Source: Mycobacterium sp. E2733 (lineage in GTDB: Bacteria > Actinomycetota > Actinomycetes > Mycobacteriales > Mycobacteriaceae). From it: a DNA stretch of 64,000 nt. The stretch spans positions 81,729 to 145,728 of the forward strand of contig NZ_LZJZ01000032.1 in the NCBI RefSeq assembly GCF_001667585.1, given 5' to 3'. This document shows, one piece after another, positions 1 through 11,301 of the stretch; position 1 is the stretch's first letter; the number at the start of each line of letters is the position of its first letter. The notes under the pieces were generated by a model, which saw only the letters and a program-made list of their open reading frames with translations, was not told the DNA's origin and did not search any database. A program made the position numbers and the translations under genes.

Positions 1-1258
1 CGCGTTCGCCGTTCTCGACGAGCACGTCCAGGAAGGCGTCGAGCGGGTGCAGTTTGCGCTCGTCGGCGATGGCACCAAAGCTCTTGCCTATCAACGACTT
101 ATCGGGGCACTCGACGATGACCGCGTCGTGGAAGTCGCGGTGCCACAACGACGGTCCGAGCTTGATGCGGTCGAACTCCCGACGAAACTTGCGGCGGTAT
201 TCCTTGTCGGCCAGTAACTCGTTGCGCTCCAACTGGTCCCGCATGTGCAGGGCAGCCGTTCCGGCGCCGAACTCCTCGAAGACCGGCAGATCGATTCCGT
301 CGGAGTACAACTCGAACGGCACGGGCAGATGCTGGAAACGCACGCTGGCGCCCAGCAGCTTGTTCAGCAGACGGGTCCCCGGGCCGAAGACGTATACCGA
401 CAGCGGCATCGACTTGGCATCCGCAGATACCAGCATGCTCATGCGAACGCCCTTGCCGCGGTTGAGGATCCGGCTGCTGGCCAGGAAGAAGAGCACGCCG
501 GACGACGGCTTCGCCACGTTGGGCGCGCTCTGCAGCATGCGTCCGCGCCTGCGCAGCACCCTGATCAGGGTGCGGCGCTCGCGCCAGGTCGCGAAGGTGG
601 ACGGCAGCGCCCTTGACCGGAAGCGCTCACCGTCGAGCTTGTCGATGGCCGCGTCCATCCCCGACATGCCGAGTACCCCCGCTTCGAGCGCCTCCTCGAG
701 CAGGGCCGCCATCTGCTCCAGCTCGGCGTCGGTGGGCTGGACGCTGGCGTCGGTGGCCCGATCCAGCCCGAGCACCGCGGTCCGCAGATCCGAATGGCCA
801 AGCAGCGAGCCGATATTCGGCCCGAGCGGCAGGGCGTCGATCGCCTTGATGTATTCCGCTGCGGTGGACCAGGTCTTGTTGGCGGCCAGGGCGCCGTAGA
901 CGAATTCGCGGGGCACGGCCTCGACGCGACTGAAGAGGTCGGCGGCGTCCTCGGAGTTGGCGTAGACCGTCGACAACGAGCAGTTCCCCAGCAGCACGGT
1001 GGTGACGCCGTGCCGCACGGACTCGCGCAGACCCGGATCCAGCAGCACCTCGGCGTCGTAGTGGGTGTGGACGTCGATGAAGCCGGGCACGATCCATTTG
1101 CCGGCCGCGTCGATCACCTCGGGGCAGCCATTCTCGTCCAGCGGCCCGTCCGAGACCGCGGCCACCACGCCGTCGCGAATACCCAGCGTGCGGGTCTGCG
1201 GCGCGTTGCCGGTGCCGTCGAACCACAGCCCTTCGCGGATGATCACGTCGTAAGCCAC
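1..1258 (-). CDS. N-acyl-D-amino-acid deacylase family amidohydrolase (partial, C-terminus off the window)
   Basis: Hydrolase of the D-aminoacylase/dihydroorotase-like amidohydrolase superfamily, expected to release the acyl group from N-acyl-D-amino acids in the cytosol. The N-terminus reads VAYDVIIREGLWFDGTG, and the metal-binding HxH is seen in GFIDVHTHYDAEVLLDPGL (about residues 58-76). The frame stays open to base 1 (DAFLDVLVENGER), so about 419 codons are visible and the family's 550-600 residues would extend beyond the edge. The GTG start is supported by GGAGG a few bases upstream. It corresponds by order to M. tuberculosis Rv2913c. Substrate specificity is not shown by the sequence. 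Confidence 0.88.
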   Translation of the reverse strand, partial: MAYDVIIREGLWFDGTGNAPQTRTLGIRDGVVAAVSDGPLDENGCPEVIDAAGKWIVPGFIDVHTHYDAEVLLDPGLRESVRHGVTTVLLGNCSLSTVYANSEDAADLFSRVEAVPREFVYGALAANKTWSTAAEYIKAIDALPLGPNIGSLLGHSDLRTAVLGLDRATDASVQPTDAELEQMAALLEEALEAGVLGMSGMDAAIDKLDGERFRSRALPSTFATWRERRTLIRVLRRRGRMLQSAPNVAKPSSGVLFFLASSRILNRGKGVRMSMLVSADAKSMPLSVYVFGPGTRLLNKLLGASVRFQHLPVPFELYSDGIDLPVFEEFGAGTAALHMRDQLERNELLADKEYRRKFRREFDRIKLGPSLWHRDFHDAVIVECPDKSLIGKSFGAIADERKLHPLDAFLDVLVENGER

Positions 1259-1301
1259 TTCTGCCTCCAGTTGTCGTGGTGGCATGGAACCTAACATAGA
1301 T

Positions 1302-1311
1302 AGTGATCACT
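1302..1311. promoter_or_regulatory. perfect 10-bp palindrome AGTGATCACT upstream of the deacylase
   Basis: AGTGATCACT is fully self-complementary. It lies 44 bases before the deacylase GTG, next to an AT-rich TATGTT on the minus strand that could be a -10 element. This is the usual place for a TetR-type operator, and in M. tuberculosis a TetR gene (Rv2912c) follows the deacylase. Operator function is inference. Confidence 0.35.
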
Positions 1312-1370
1312 CACAATCTTTTCTGGCTTTCGGCGTGTCAGCCCGTTGACCAGCAACGATTTGCGCCTGC

Positions 1371-2468
1371 CTATGCCAGCGGTCTGAACACCTTGCCGCG
1401 CAAAATCACCAGGTCGGGCCGGCCCAGCGCGGCCGGGCCCGACCGCGGATCGCCCGAGTAGCACAGCAGGTCGGCGCACGCGTCGTGATCGATCCCGGGA
1501 CGGCCCAGCCAGCGACGGGCGTCCCAGCACGCCGCGCCCAGTGCGTCGGTCGGGCTCATTCCGATGCCCTTGAGCGCTTCGACCTCGTCGGCGATGCGCC
1601 CGGGCGCGACCATGGTGCCGGCGTCACTCCCGGCGTAGATCGGCACGCCCGCATCGCGGGCCGCGGCGATCCGCGACAGGCCACGAGCATGCAGGTCGCG
1701 CATGTGGGCGGCGTAGGTCGGGTACTTCGCGGCGGCGGCGTCGGCGATACCCGGGAAATTCTCGACGATGTTGACCAGCGTGGGAACCAAGACGGTTCCG
1801 CGCTCGACCATCAGCGCGATGGTGTCATCGGTGAGGCCGGTGCCGTGTTCGATGCAGTCGATGCCGGCGTTGACCAGCCCCGGCAGCGCGTCCTCGCTGA
1901 AGACGTGCGCGGTTACGCGGACGCCATGGGCATGCGCCGTGTCGATGGCGGCCTTGAGCACGTCGTCGGACCACAGCGGGGCGAGATCGCCGACCCTGCG
2001 ATCGATCCAGTCGCCGACCAGCTTGATCCAGCCGTCCCCCCGGCGCGCCTCTTCGGCCACCGCCTCGGGCAGTTGCCACTCGTCTTCCAGCTCCCGCGAG
2101 AAGCCCGCCGCATAGCGTTTGGGCCGGGCCAGATGTTTTCCGGCCCGGATGATGCGGGGCAGGTCGTCGTGGTCGTCGAGGCTGCGGGTGTCGGTGGGTG
2201 AGCCGCAGTCTCGCAACAGCAGCGCACCGACGCCGCGTTCGATCTCGGCCTGTGCGATCGCCTCTTCGAGCGGGATCTCGCCGTGCTCACCGAGCCCGAC
2301 GTGACAGTGCGCGTCCACCAAGCCGGGCACGATCCAGCCTTGAAAACCGGATGAGCCGAACACGGTGTCGGCCGCCGCGACGGGTTCGGCGCTGATGCGG
2401 CCGTCGACGATCCACAGTTCGATTGGGGTCTCATCGGGCAGGCCGATACCTCGCACGTGCATGCGCAC
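1371..2468 (-). CDS. amidohydrolase family protein (imidazolonepropionase-like)
   Basis: A 365-residue metal-dependent hydrolase of unknown substrate. The metal-binding HxH is in WIVPGLVDAHCHVGLG (about 50-65), further ligands are likely in VTAHVFSEDALPG and DCIEHGTGL (about 180-205), and the late Asp is in PIYAGSDAGTM (about 280). This order is that of cytosolic amidohydrolases with a TIM barrel. It matches Rv2915c by order and length. In M. tuberculosis the kinase gene pknI separates the two amidohydrolases; here only about 110 bases do. A second ATG two codons in is an equally possible start. Confidence 0.85.
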   Translation of the reverse strand: MRMHVRGIGLPDETPIELWIVDGRISAEPVAAADTVFGSSGFQGWIVPGLVDAHCHVGLGEHGEIPLEEAIAQAEIERGVGALLLRDCGSPTDTRSLDDHDDLPRIIRAGKHLARPKRYAAGFSRELEDEWQLPEAVAEEARRGDGWIKLVGDWIDRRVGDLAPLWSDDVLKAAIDTAHAHGVRVTAHVFSEDALPGLVNAGIDCIEHGTGLTDDTIALMVERGTVLVPTLVNIVENFPGIADAAAAKYPTYAAHMRDLHARGLSRIAAARDAGVPIYAGSDAGTMVAPGRIADEVEALKGIGMSPTDALGAACWDARRWLGRPGIDHDACADLLCYSGDPRSGPAALGRPDLVILRGKVFRPLA

Positions 2469-2533
2469 GGCGGGTTACTTTCGTCCCGTCCCATGGTGAC
2501 GACCTGGGGACACCACCGCCGCGCTGGCGATCG

Positions 2534-4099
2534 TCACGGCTTGCCTGGGAACTTGAGTTTGGACAGGTCGAAGTCCGCCAGCCCGGGCGGCAGCTCGTTG
2601 AGGCCCTCGGGCATGTGCGACAGGTCGGGGAAGCCGGCCGGCATGCCCGGCATTCCGGCGCCCAGCGGGTTCCTGGCCTTCGGCGGCGTCGGTCCACGCC
2701 CGCCCTTCTTGGCTTTCTTGCCCGCCTTGCCCTTGCCCGCTTTGGCCTTTCGGGTGGCCGACTTGCGGCCCATGCCGGGGATGCCCATGCCGCCGAGCAT
2801 CGACGACATCATCTTGCGGGCCTCGAAGAAGCGGTCGACCAGCTGGTTCACCTCGGACACCGAGACGCCGGATCCGTTGGCGATGCGCAGCCGCCGCGAC
2901 GCGTTGATGATCTTCGGGTCGGCCCGTTCTTCGGGCGTCATGCCGCGGATGATCGCCTGTAGGCGGTCGAGCTGTTTGTCGTCGACCTGGGCCAGCGCGT
3001 CCTTCATCTGCCCGGCGCCGGGCAGCATGCCCAGCAGGTTGCCGATGGGGCCCATCTTGCGGATGGCGAGCATCTGCTCGAGGAAGTCCTCCAGCGTCAG
3101 CTCGCCGGTGCCGATCTTGGCGGCGGCGGCCTCGGCCTGCTCGGCGTCGAAGACCTGCTCGGCCTGTTCGATCAGGCTCAGCACGTCGCCCATGCCCAGG
3201 ATGCGGCTGGCCATCCGGTCGGGGTGGAAGACGTCGAAGTCCTCGAGCTTCTCGCCGGTGGACGCGAAAAGGATTGGGACGCCGGTCACCTCGCGGACCG
3301 ACAAGGCGGCGCCGCCGCGGGCGTCGCCGTCGAGCTTGGTCAACACCACCCCGGTGAAGCCGACGCCCTCGCGGAACGCCTCGGCGGTGGTCACGGCGTC
3401 CTGACCGATCATGGCGTCCAGGACGAACAGGACTTCGTCGGGATTGACGGCGTCGCGGATGGCCGCGGCCTGGGCCATCAGTTCGTCGTCGATGCCCAGC
3501 CGGCCGGCGGTGTCGACGATGACGACGTCGTGGTGCTTCGCCCGGGCCTCGGCGAGGCCCGCCGCCGCGACCGCGACCGGGTCGCCGGGCCCCGATTCGG
3601 GGGACTCGCCGGGATGGGGCGCGAACACCGGTACCCCGGCACGCTCACCGACGACTTGGAGCTGGTTCACGGCGGCCGGCCGCTGCAGGTCGCACGCCAC
3701 CAGCAGCGGGGTGTGCCCCTGACCGCGCAACCAGGTGGCCAGCTTGCCGGCCAGTGAGGTCTTACCGGAACCCTGTAGACCGGCCAGCATCACCACGGTC
3801 GGCGGCGTCTTGGCGAAGGCCAGCTGGCGGGTCTCCCCACCCAGGATGCCGATGAGCTCTTCGTTGACGATCTTGACGACCTGCTGCGCAGGGTTGAGGG
3901 CACCGGAGACCTCGGCGCCCCGGGCGCGGTCCTTGATCCGGGTGACGAACTCGCGCACCACGGGCAACGACACATCGGCTTCCAGCAGCGCCAGCCGGAT
4001 CTCGCGGGTGGTGGCCTCGATGTCGGCGTCGGTCAGTCGACCCTTGCCGCGTAGTCCCTGAAGGGCACCGGTCAACCGGTCGGACAGCGATTCAAACAC
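2534..4099 (-). CDS. ffh: signal recognition particle protein Ffh (SRP54)
   Basis: The GTPase of the signal recognition particle. It binds 4.5S RNA and signal sequences on nascent membrane and exported proteins and docks with FtsY, which is also in this window. The N domain occupies residues 1-95. The G domain has P-loop GLQGSGKTS (107-115), DTAGR (about 190) and TKLDG (about 250). The Met-rich M domain follows, with MLPGAGQMK and a glycine/methionine-rich stretch near residue 400. The 521-residue protein ends in a long Lys-rich linker (about 440-480) and a PG-rich tail, as in other mycobacterial Ffh proteins. It corresponds to Rv2916c. Confidence 0.97.
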   Translation of the reverse strand: MFESLSDRLTGALQGLRGKGRLTDADIEATTREIRLALLEADVSLPVVREFVTRIKDRARGAEVSGALNPAQQVVKIVNEELIGILGGETRQLAFAKTPPTVVMLAGLQGSGKTSLAGKLATWLRGQGHTPLLVACDLQRPAAVNQLQVVGERAGVPVFAPHPGESPESGPGDPVAVAAAGLAEARAKHHDVVIVDTAGRLGIDDELMAQAAAIRDAVNPDEVLFVLDAMIGQDAVTTAEAFREGVGFTGVVLTKLDGDARGGAALSVREVTGVPILFASTGEKLEDFDVFHPDRMASRILGMGDVLSLIEQAEQVFDAEQAEAAAAKIGTGELTLEDFLEQMLAIRKMGPIGNLLGMLPGAGQMKDALAQVDDKQLDRLQAIIRGMTPEERADPKIINASRRLRIANGSGVSVSEVNQLVDRFFEARKMMSSMLGGMGIPGMGRKSATRKAKAGKGKAGKKAKKGGRGPTPPKARNPLGAGMPGMPAGFPDLSHMPEGLNELPPGLADFDLSKLKFPGKP

Positions 4100-4141
4100 C
4101 CCGCCAGCCTAGTGGAGAGTGTGCGGCCTCCCCTATCGCCG

Positions 4142-4197
4142 CGAGCGTGAAGCTGACGTCACGCTCGACCACCGTGACGCCAGCGTCACACTCGGCG
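4142..4197. repeat. dispersed palindromic repeat, family A, copy 1
   Basis: Two adjacent palindromes lie between the divergent ffh and hydrolase genes. CGAGCGTGA (4142-4150) pairs with TCACGCTCG (4159-4167), and GTGACGC (4174-4180) pairs with GCGTCAC (4183-4189) across a 2-base centre. Related GCGTCACGCCAG sequences recur at 37242-37287 and 58521-58570. Confidence 0.7.
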
Positions 4198-4244
4198 CCT
4201 CTGAAGGGCTTGACGGCACGCCGGCGGCGAAGAAAAGTCAGCTC

Positions 4245-5039
4245 ATGCTCGAGGTGATCGACAAGGGATCCTGCAGCGAAGCCCATCCGGTGCCGCTGCT
4301 CTTCGTGCACGGCGGCTGGCACGGCGCGTGGTGCTGGGAGCACTTCCTGGACTTCTTCGCCGACGCGGGCTATCGCGCGGTCGCGATGAGCCTGCGGGGA
4401 CACGGCTCCAGCCCGACGGCCAAGCCGCTGCACAAGGTCTCCATCGCCGACTACATCGACGACCTCCGTTCGGTGGCCGACGAACTGGGCGGCGGCCCCG
4501 TGCTGATAGGCCATTCGCTGGGCGGCTTCGTCATCCAGCGCTACCTCGAAACACGCGGCGCGCCGGCGGCGGTCCTGGTGGGCTCCGTGCCGCCGCAGGG
4601 CGTGCTCAGGTTGGCGGTGCGCGTCTGGCGTCGCCGGCCGTCGATGACGATGGAAGCCTGGAGCGACCCGACGCTGCTGAAATTCCTCGCCACCCCGGCC
4701 CTCACGCGCGAGTACCTCTTCTGCGCCGACACGCCCGAGGCGGTCGTCGAATCCTGCAGGCAGCGCGCCGGGGCCGAGAGCATCCGCGCCGCCATGACCG
4801 ATCCGATGGTCCGCCGCGTCAGAACCCGGCGGGTGACCACGCCGATCCTGGTGCTGGGCGCCGAGCACGACGGCTTCGTCAGCGCCAGCGATGTGCGCGC
4901 CACGGCGCGCGCCTACCGGACCGAGCCGGAATTCTTCCCGATGGGCCACAACATGATGCTGGAGCCGGGATGGGCTGACGTCGCGCAACGCATCCACGAG
5001 TGGCTGCAAACCCGCGACCTCGCGGGCCGGCCGCGGTAA
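4245..5039 (+). CDS. alpha/beta hydrolase
   Basis: A 264-residue alpha/beta-fold hydrolase. The oxyanion region is LFVHGGWHGAWCWEHF (about residues 17-32), the nucleophile elbow is GHSLGG, the acidic residue is in LGAEHDGF, and the catalytic His is in MGHNMMLEPGW near the C-terminus. The triad is therefore complete. The HGGWHGAWCW pattern resembles the esterase/hydroxynitrile-lyase branch. The reading frame is open further upstream, but that extension runs through the palindromic repeat, so the ATG at 4245 is preferred; its ribosome-binding site is weak (AAGAAAAG). I recall no gene here between ffh and Rv2917 in M. tuberculosis, so it looks like an accessory insertion. Substrate unknown. Confidence 0.85.
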   Translation: MLEVIDKGSCSEAHPVPLLFVHGGWHGAWCWEHFLDFFADAGYRAVAMSLRGHGSSPTAKPLHKVSIADYIDDLRSVADELGGGPVLIGHSLGGFVIQRYLETRGAPAAVLVGSVPPQGVLRLAVRVWRRRPSMTMEAWSDPTLLKFLATPALTREYLFCADTPEAVVESCRQRAGAESIRAAMTDPMVRRVRTRRVTTPILVLGAEHDGFVSASDVRATARAYRTEPEFFPMGHNMMLEPGWADVAQRIHEWLQTRDLAGRPR

Positions 5040-5144
5040 CCGCCCTCGAGTCGTTACTGCGCCGAAAAGCGTTGGCGTGCTACATTTCACGTCCGCCACC
5101 TAACCGCGCTGTCCGCGTTGAAAAACTGCACACTACGGGGGGAA

Positions 5145-6875
5145 ATGTCCGTGCAACCGCTCGCTCGCACGGAGTCCTCCGCCGACGACGGCGGCCGGGC
5201 GCTGCGGGGTTGGCAGCGCCGGGCGTTGGTGAAATACCTGGCCGGCCAACCGCGCGATTTCCTGGCCGTGGCGACCCCGGGATCCGGGAAGACGACGTTC
5301 GCCTTGCGCGTGGCGGCCGAACTGCTCAGCCAGCGCGCCGTCGAGCAGATCACGGTCGTGGTGCCCACCGAGCACCTCAAGGTGCAGTGGGCGCAGGCCG
5401 CCGCGCGGCACGGCATCGCCCTGGACCCGAAGTTCTCCAACTCCAGTGCCCTGATGTCGGGCGAGTACCACGGCGTGACGGTCACCTACGCTCAGGTCGC
5501 GGCGCATCCGACGCTGCACCGGGTGCGCACCGAGCAGCGCAAGACGTTGGTGGTCTTCGACGAGATCCATCACGGCGGTGACGCCAAGACCTGGGGCGAC
5601 GCCATCCGCGAGGCGTTCGGCGACGCGACGCGCCGGCTCGCCTTGACGGGCACGCCCTTCCGCAGCGACGACAGCCCCATCCCGTTCGTGACCTACGAAC
5701 CAGGCGCGGACGGGGTGCGCCGTTCGCAGGCCGACCACACCTACGGCTACGCCGAGGCCCTCGCCGACGGGGTGGTCCGGCCGGTGGTCTTCCTGGCCTA
5801 TTCCGGGGAGGCGCGCTGGCGGGACAGCGCCGGCGAGGAGCACGCCGCGCGGCTGGGCGAGCCGCTGACCGCCGAGCACACGGCACGCGCGTGGCGGACG
5901 GCGCTCGACCCGGCCGGCGAATGGATGCCCGCGGTGATCGCGGCCGCCGACCAGCGGCTGAGCCAGAAGCGCGCGCACGTGCCCGACGCAGGCGGCATGA
6001 TCATCGCCTCCAACCGCACCGCAGCGCGCGCCTACGCCGCCCTGTTGACGACGCTGACCTCTGAGGCACCGACGGTGGTGTTGTCCGACGATCCCGGATC
6101 GTCCGCGCGCATCAGCGAATTCGCCGCCGGGACCAGCCGGTGGCTGGTGGCGGTGCGCATGGTCTCCGAAGGTGTCGACGTGCCGCGGCTCTCGGTCGGC
6201 ATCTACGCCACCAGCGCCTCGACCCCCCTGTTCTTCGCACAGGCCATCGGCCGCTTCGTACGATCGCGGCGGCCGGGCGAGACCGCGAGCATCTTCCTGC
6301 CGTCGGTGCCCAACCTGCTGCAGCTCGCCAGCGAGCTGGAGGCCCAGCGCAACCACGTGCTCGGGGAGCCGCACCGCCCCGACGACGATCCCCTCGACGG
6401 TGACCCGGCCATCAGGACGCAGACCGAGACGACCGAGACCGACAACGGTTTCACCTCATTGGGCGCCGACGCGGAGCTGGACCAGGTCATCTTCGACGGC
6501 TCGTCGTTCGGCACCGCCGCCCCGGCCGGAAGCGACGAGGAGGCCGACTATCTCGGCATCCCGGGGCTGCTCGACGCGGACCAGATGCGGGCGCTGCTGC
6601 ACCGCCGCCAGGACGAACAGCTCCAGCGCCGCGCCGCACAGGGGATGCCGTCCGCGGCGCCGGCGCCACCATCGATGCACGGTCAGTTGCGCGAGCTGCG
6701 CCGCGAACTCAACAGCCTGGTGTCGGCCACCCATCACCGCACGGGCAAGCCGCACGGCTGGATTCACAGCGAACTGCGCCGTCGTTGCGGGGGGCCGCCG
6801 ATCGCCGCCGCGACCCGCGAGCAGATCCAGGACCGCATCGTGGCCCTGCGGCGACTCAACGCCGAGCATTCCTGA
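5145..6875 (+). CDS. superfamily 2 DEAD/DEAH-box helicase-like protein
   Basis: A 576-residue SF2 helicase-like ATPase. Walker A is ATPGSGKTT (about residues 43-51), the DExH box is VVFDEIHHGG (about 137), motif III region is LTGTPFRSD, and the motif VI-like sequence is QAIGRFVRSRRPGE (about 365). The last 200 residues are Ala/Arg-rich with no recognised domain. The ATG at 5145 is chosen because a GGGGGGA stretch precedes it; an in-frame ATG nine codons earlier is possible. It corresponds to Rv2917. The nucleic-acid substrate is not evident. It stands alone and converges on glnD with a 4-base gap. Confidence 0.88.
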   Translation: MSVQPLARTESSADDGGRALRGWQRRALVKYLAGQPRDFLAVATPGSGKTTFALRVAAELLSQRAVEQITVVVPTEHLKVQWAQAAARHGIALDPKFSNSSALMSGEYHGVTVTYAQVAAHPTLHRVRTEQRKTLVVFDEIHHGGDAKTWGDAIREAFGDATRRLALTGTPFRSDDSPIPFVTYEPGADGVRRSQADHTYGYAEALADGVVRPVVFLAYSGEARWRDSAGEEHAARLGEPLTAEHTARAWRTALDPAGEWMPAVIAAADQRLSQKRAHVPDAGGMIIASNRTAARAYAALLTTLTSEAPTVVLSDDPGSSARISEFAAGTSRWLVAVRMVSEGVDVPRLSVGIYATSASTPLFFAQAIGRFVRSRRPGETASIFLPSVPNLLQLASELEAQRNHVLGEPHRPDDDPLDGDPAIRTQTETTETDNGFTSLGADAELDQVIFDGSSFGTAAPAGSDEEADYLGIPGLLDADQMRALLHRRQDEQLQRRAAQGMPSAAPAPPSMHGQLRELRRELNSLVSATHHRTGKPHGWIHSELRRRCGGPPIAAATREQIQDRIVALRRLNAEHS

Positions 6876-6879
6876 CGCG

Positions 6880-9345
6880 CTAGTCGCCGACCGGCTCCTG
6901 GAGCACTTCGACTGTGGGGCCACCCAACACCGCGAGCAGGTTCTGTTCCATGGCGGCCCGCGCTTCGTGTTCGTCGCGGGCCGGCACCGTCACGCAGAAG
7001 ACGTCGGCCGCCGTCGAGCCGAACGTGTTGACCTTGGCCCAGACGATGTCCGCACCCGCACGTTCGAGCGCACCGGTCAGCAGCGCGAGCAGACCCAACC
7101 GGTCCATGGCGCGCACTTCGAAGAGCAACTGGCCGGTGGTCGCCGTGTCGAGCCACAGGATGCGGGGCGGGGCGGTCGACCGGGTGACGGGCACCCCGGC
7201 CTGAATCTCGCCGGCCCGCGCGGTCGCGGCGCTGACGGCGTCGCTGTCGCGCCGCTCCAGCGTGCCGAGGACATCGAGGTCCCCGGCCAGGGCGCCGTTG
7301 AATTGCTGGCGCAGTAAGCCTGATTCGGGCGGCGAGCCGAACACCGGCGACACCACGAACTCGACGATCGCGACGCCCTCGTGAATGTTGGCCAGCGCCG
7401 AATGGATTCGCAGCGAGTTCACCGCCAGCACCGCCGCGGCTTTCGACACCAGCCCGCGCTGGTTGGGCGCAAGCATCACCGCGGTCAAGCGCTCTCGGTC
7501 ACCGGGGTGGAGCTCCACGTGCACGCCGCGGCTGGCGGCCAGCGAAAGATAATGCGGGGCAATCGGTTCCGCCTCTGGGAGTGACTCCCCCGCCATCACC
7601 AGCCGGCAACGACGAACCAGGTCCTCGATCAACGATGCCTTCCAGTCGCTCCACACCCCGGGTCCGGTGGCCTTCGAATCCGCCTCCGCCAGCGCGTGCA
7701 GGAGTTCGAGCAGTTGCGGATCGCCGTGCAGGGCCGCCGCCACCGACTCGATGGTCTTGGGATCGTTGAGGTCGCTTCGGGTGGCCGTGATCGGCAGCAG
7801 GAGGTGGTGGCGGACCATGCCCGCGAGCGTGTCGGTGTCCTGGGCCGACAACCCCAGCCTGTTGCCGATCGGGATCGTCAATTCCGCGCCGAGCACACAG
7901 TGGTCCGTGCCGCGCCCCTTGCCGATGTCGTGCAGCAGCGCGCCGAGCGCGAGCAGGTCAGATCGCGCCACGCGGGTGGTGAGAGGAGCAGCGTTGACCG
8001 CTGTTTCGACGATGTGACGGTCGACGGTCCACTTGTGCGAGACGTCGCGCGGCGGAAGGTCGCGCACCGCGTCCCATTCCGGGAAGAGGCGGCCCCACAG
8101 CCCGGTGCGGTCCAGCGACTCGATCGTGTTCACCGCGGTGGGCCCGGCCAGGAGCACGACCAGCAGATCGTCCAGCGCCTCCCGCGGCCATGGCGACGGG
8201 AGGTCGGGAACGCTGTCGGCGAGTCGTTTGAGCGTGCCGGCGCCGATCGGCAGGCCGGTGTCCGCCGACGCGGCGGCGACTCGCAGGACCAAACCGGCAT
8301 CGGTTTGGGGCTGGGCGTCGCGGGCGAGCACCACCTCGCCGTCGTACTCCACCACGCCCTCGTCCAAGGGTCGCCGCTTCGGCCGCCGCACCAGCGCGGT
8401 GAGCCCGCGTCGGGGCAGCGCGTTCTGCGCGGTCCGCAGGCCGGTTTCGGCGTGGTACGCGATGGTGCGGCTGACGCTGGAGAGCATGCGGGACAACGCA
8501 AACCGGTCCCCGACGCCCAACGCGGCGCTGACTTCGTCGGCGAACTGCGCCAGCAGTTGATCGAGTCCGCGCTTGGATACCCGGTGTAGTTCGGTGCGGA
8601 CATCGAGCAGCGTGAGATAGGCGGCGTCCAGCGAGCCGCCGGGCGCGTCGGGATGCCCCATGCCGTGGCGGTCGATGAGCTGCGCGATGCCCAGCGCGTC
8701 AAGCAGTTGGACGTCGCGCAGCCCGCCCCGCCCCGACTTCAGGTCCGGTTCGGCTCGCTGCGCGATGCGCCAACACCGTTGCCAGCGTTCGTATGTCATG
8801 GCGACGAGCTCGTCCATGCGGGATCGGATTGCGCTGCGCCACTGGCGTCGCGCCCCGTCGATCAGCTCCGCCGACAGCCGCTCGTCCCCCGCGATGTGGC
8901 GGGCGTCCAGCATGCCCAGCGCGGCCACCAGGTCGCTATTGGCGACGTCCAGCGCCCCGGACACGGTTCGCACGCTATGGTCAAGCCGAACGTTGGCGTC
9001 CCACAGCGGATACCACAAGCCGTCGGCGACGCGCTGCAGCTCCGCGTCAGACCTGTTGTCGTGCAACAGCATCAGGTCGAGATCGGAATACGGCAGCAGC
9101 TCTCGGCGGCCCAGGCCGCCGACTCCGGCGATCGCGAAACCGCTGCCGTCGGTGATGCCGATCTCGCCGGCCTTGGCGACCAACCAGGATTCGTGAAGCT
9201 CCAGCCAGGCTTTCCGGAGCTCCGCCGCGCCGAGGTGACCGCCTTCCGACAGCAGTTGGCGCCGAGCGGCGGCCAAATCGCTTGTACCGCCGGCGCTTCC
9301 TGCTCCCGCTCCAAATGACCCGGACGGGTCGGGTGGGCTTGTCAT
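6880..9345 (-). CDS. glnD: PII uridylyl/adenylyltransferase GlnD
   Basis: Nitrogen-sensing nucleotidyltransferase that modifies and demodifies the PII protein; in actinobacteria it is known to adenylylate PII. The nucleotidyltransferase motif is [20 protein letters not shown] (about residues 73-92), with the catalytic SDLD. The HD hydrolase motif is [13 protein letters not shown] (about 470), and two C-terminal ACT-like glutamine-binding regions start at [15 protein letters not shown] and at [15 protein letters not shown]. At 821 residues the four-domain protein is complete. It is last in the amt-glnB-glnD operon (Rv2918c by order), with 45 bases between it and glnB. Confidence 0.95.
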   Translation of the reverse strand: MTSPPDPSGSFGAGAGSAGGTSDLAAARRQLLSEGGHLGAAELRKAWLELHESWLVAKAGEIGITDGSGFAIAGVGGLGRRELLPYSDLDLMLLHDNRSDAELQRVADGLWYPLWDANVRLDHSVRTVSGALDVANSDLVAALGMLDARHIAGDERLSAELIDGARRQWRSAIRSRMDELVAMTYERWQRCWRIAQRAEPDLKSGRGGLRDVQLLDALGIAQLIDRHGMGHPDAPGGSLDAAYLTLLDVRTELHRVSKRGLDQLLAQFADEVSAALGVGDRFALSRMLSSVSRTIAYHAETGLRTAQNALPRRGLTALVRRPKRRPLDEGVVEYDGEVVLARDAQPQTDAGLVLRVAAASADTGLPIGAGTLKRLADSVPDLPSPWPREALDDLLVVLLAGPTAVNTIESLDRTGLWGRLFPEWDAVRDLPPRDVSHKWTVDRHIVETAVNAAPLTTRVARSDLLALGALLHDIGKGRGTDHCVLGAELTIPIGNRLGLSAQDTDTLAGMVRHHLLLPITATRSDLNDPKTIESVAAALHGDPQLLELLHALAEADSKATGPGVWSDWKASLIEDLVRRCRLVMAGESLPEAEPIAPHYLSLAASRGVHVELHPGDRERLTAVMLAPNQRGLVSKAAAVLAVNSLRIHSALANIHEGVAIVEFVVSPVFGSPPESGLLRQQFNGALAGDLDVLGTLERRDSDAVSAATARAGEIQAGVPVTRSTAPPRILWLDTATTGQLLFEVRAMDRLGLLALLTGALERAGADIVWAKVNTFGSTAADVFCVTVPARDEHEARAAMEQNLLAVLGGPTVEVLQEPVGD

Positions 9346-9390
9346 ACCCTCCCGGCCCGTCCGGCCTGGTTCAGCAATGTGCGGCTACGG

Positions 9391-11165
<1,775 letters not shown>

Positions 11166-11221
11166 TCGCTCACCTCCGGTCGGACATGAATGGCCCTCAG
11201 GCGACGCCTGTGGCCTGCGAG

Positions 11222-11238
11222 AACCATGCGCAATGGTT
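11222..11238. repeat. inverted repeat AACCAT-N5-ATGGTT in the amt leader
   Basis: AACCATGCGCAATGGTT has perfect 6-base arms around a 5-base centre. It lies 57 bases upstream of the amt start, directly beside the GlnR-like site. It could be a second operator or a leader hairpin; the sequence does not decide. Confidence 0.4.
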
Positions 11239-11276
11239 GTTTCCGCGGTGGGGCCGGCGTGTTTCGGCGGTATTAA
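11239..11276 (-). promoter_or_regulatory. GlnR-like binding site upstream of amt
   Basis: On the minus strand two GAAAC half-sites (at 11261-11265 and 11239-11243) are exactly 22 bases apart, the spacing of the a1-b1-a2-b2 arrangement known for actinobacterial GlnR. The a1 half-site is TTAAT with the right 6-base gap; a2 (GCCCC) is degenerate. GlnR control of amt-glnB-glnD is established in mycobacteria; the site assignment here is inference. Confidence 0.45.
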
Positions 11277-11301
11277 CGTCCCGCGCGCCGTGTAAGCGGT
11301 T

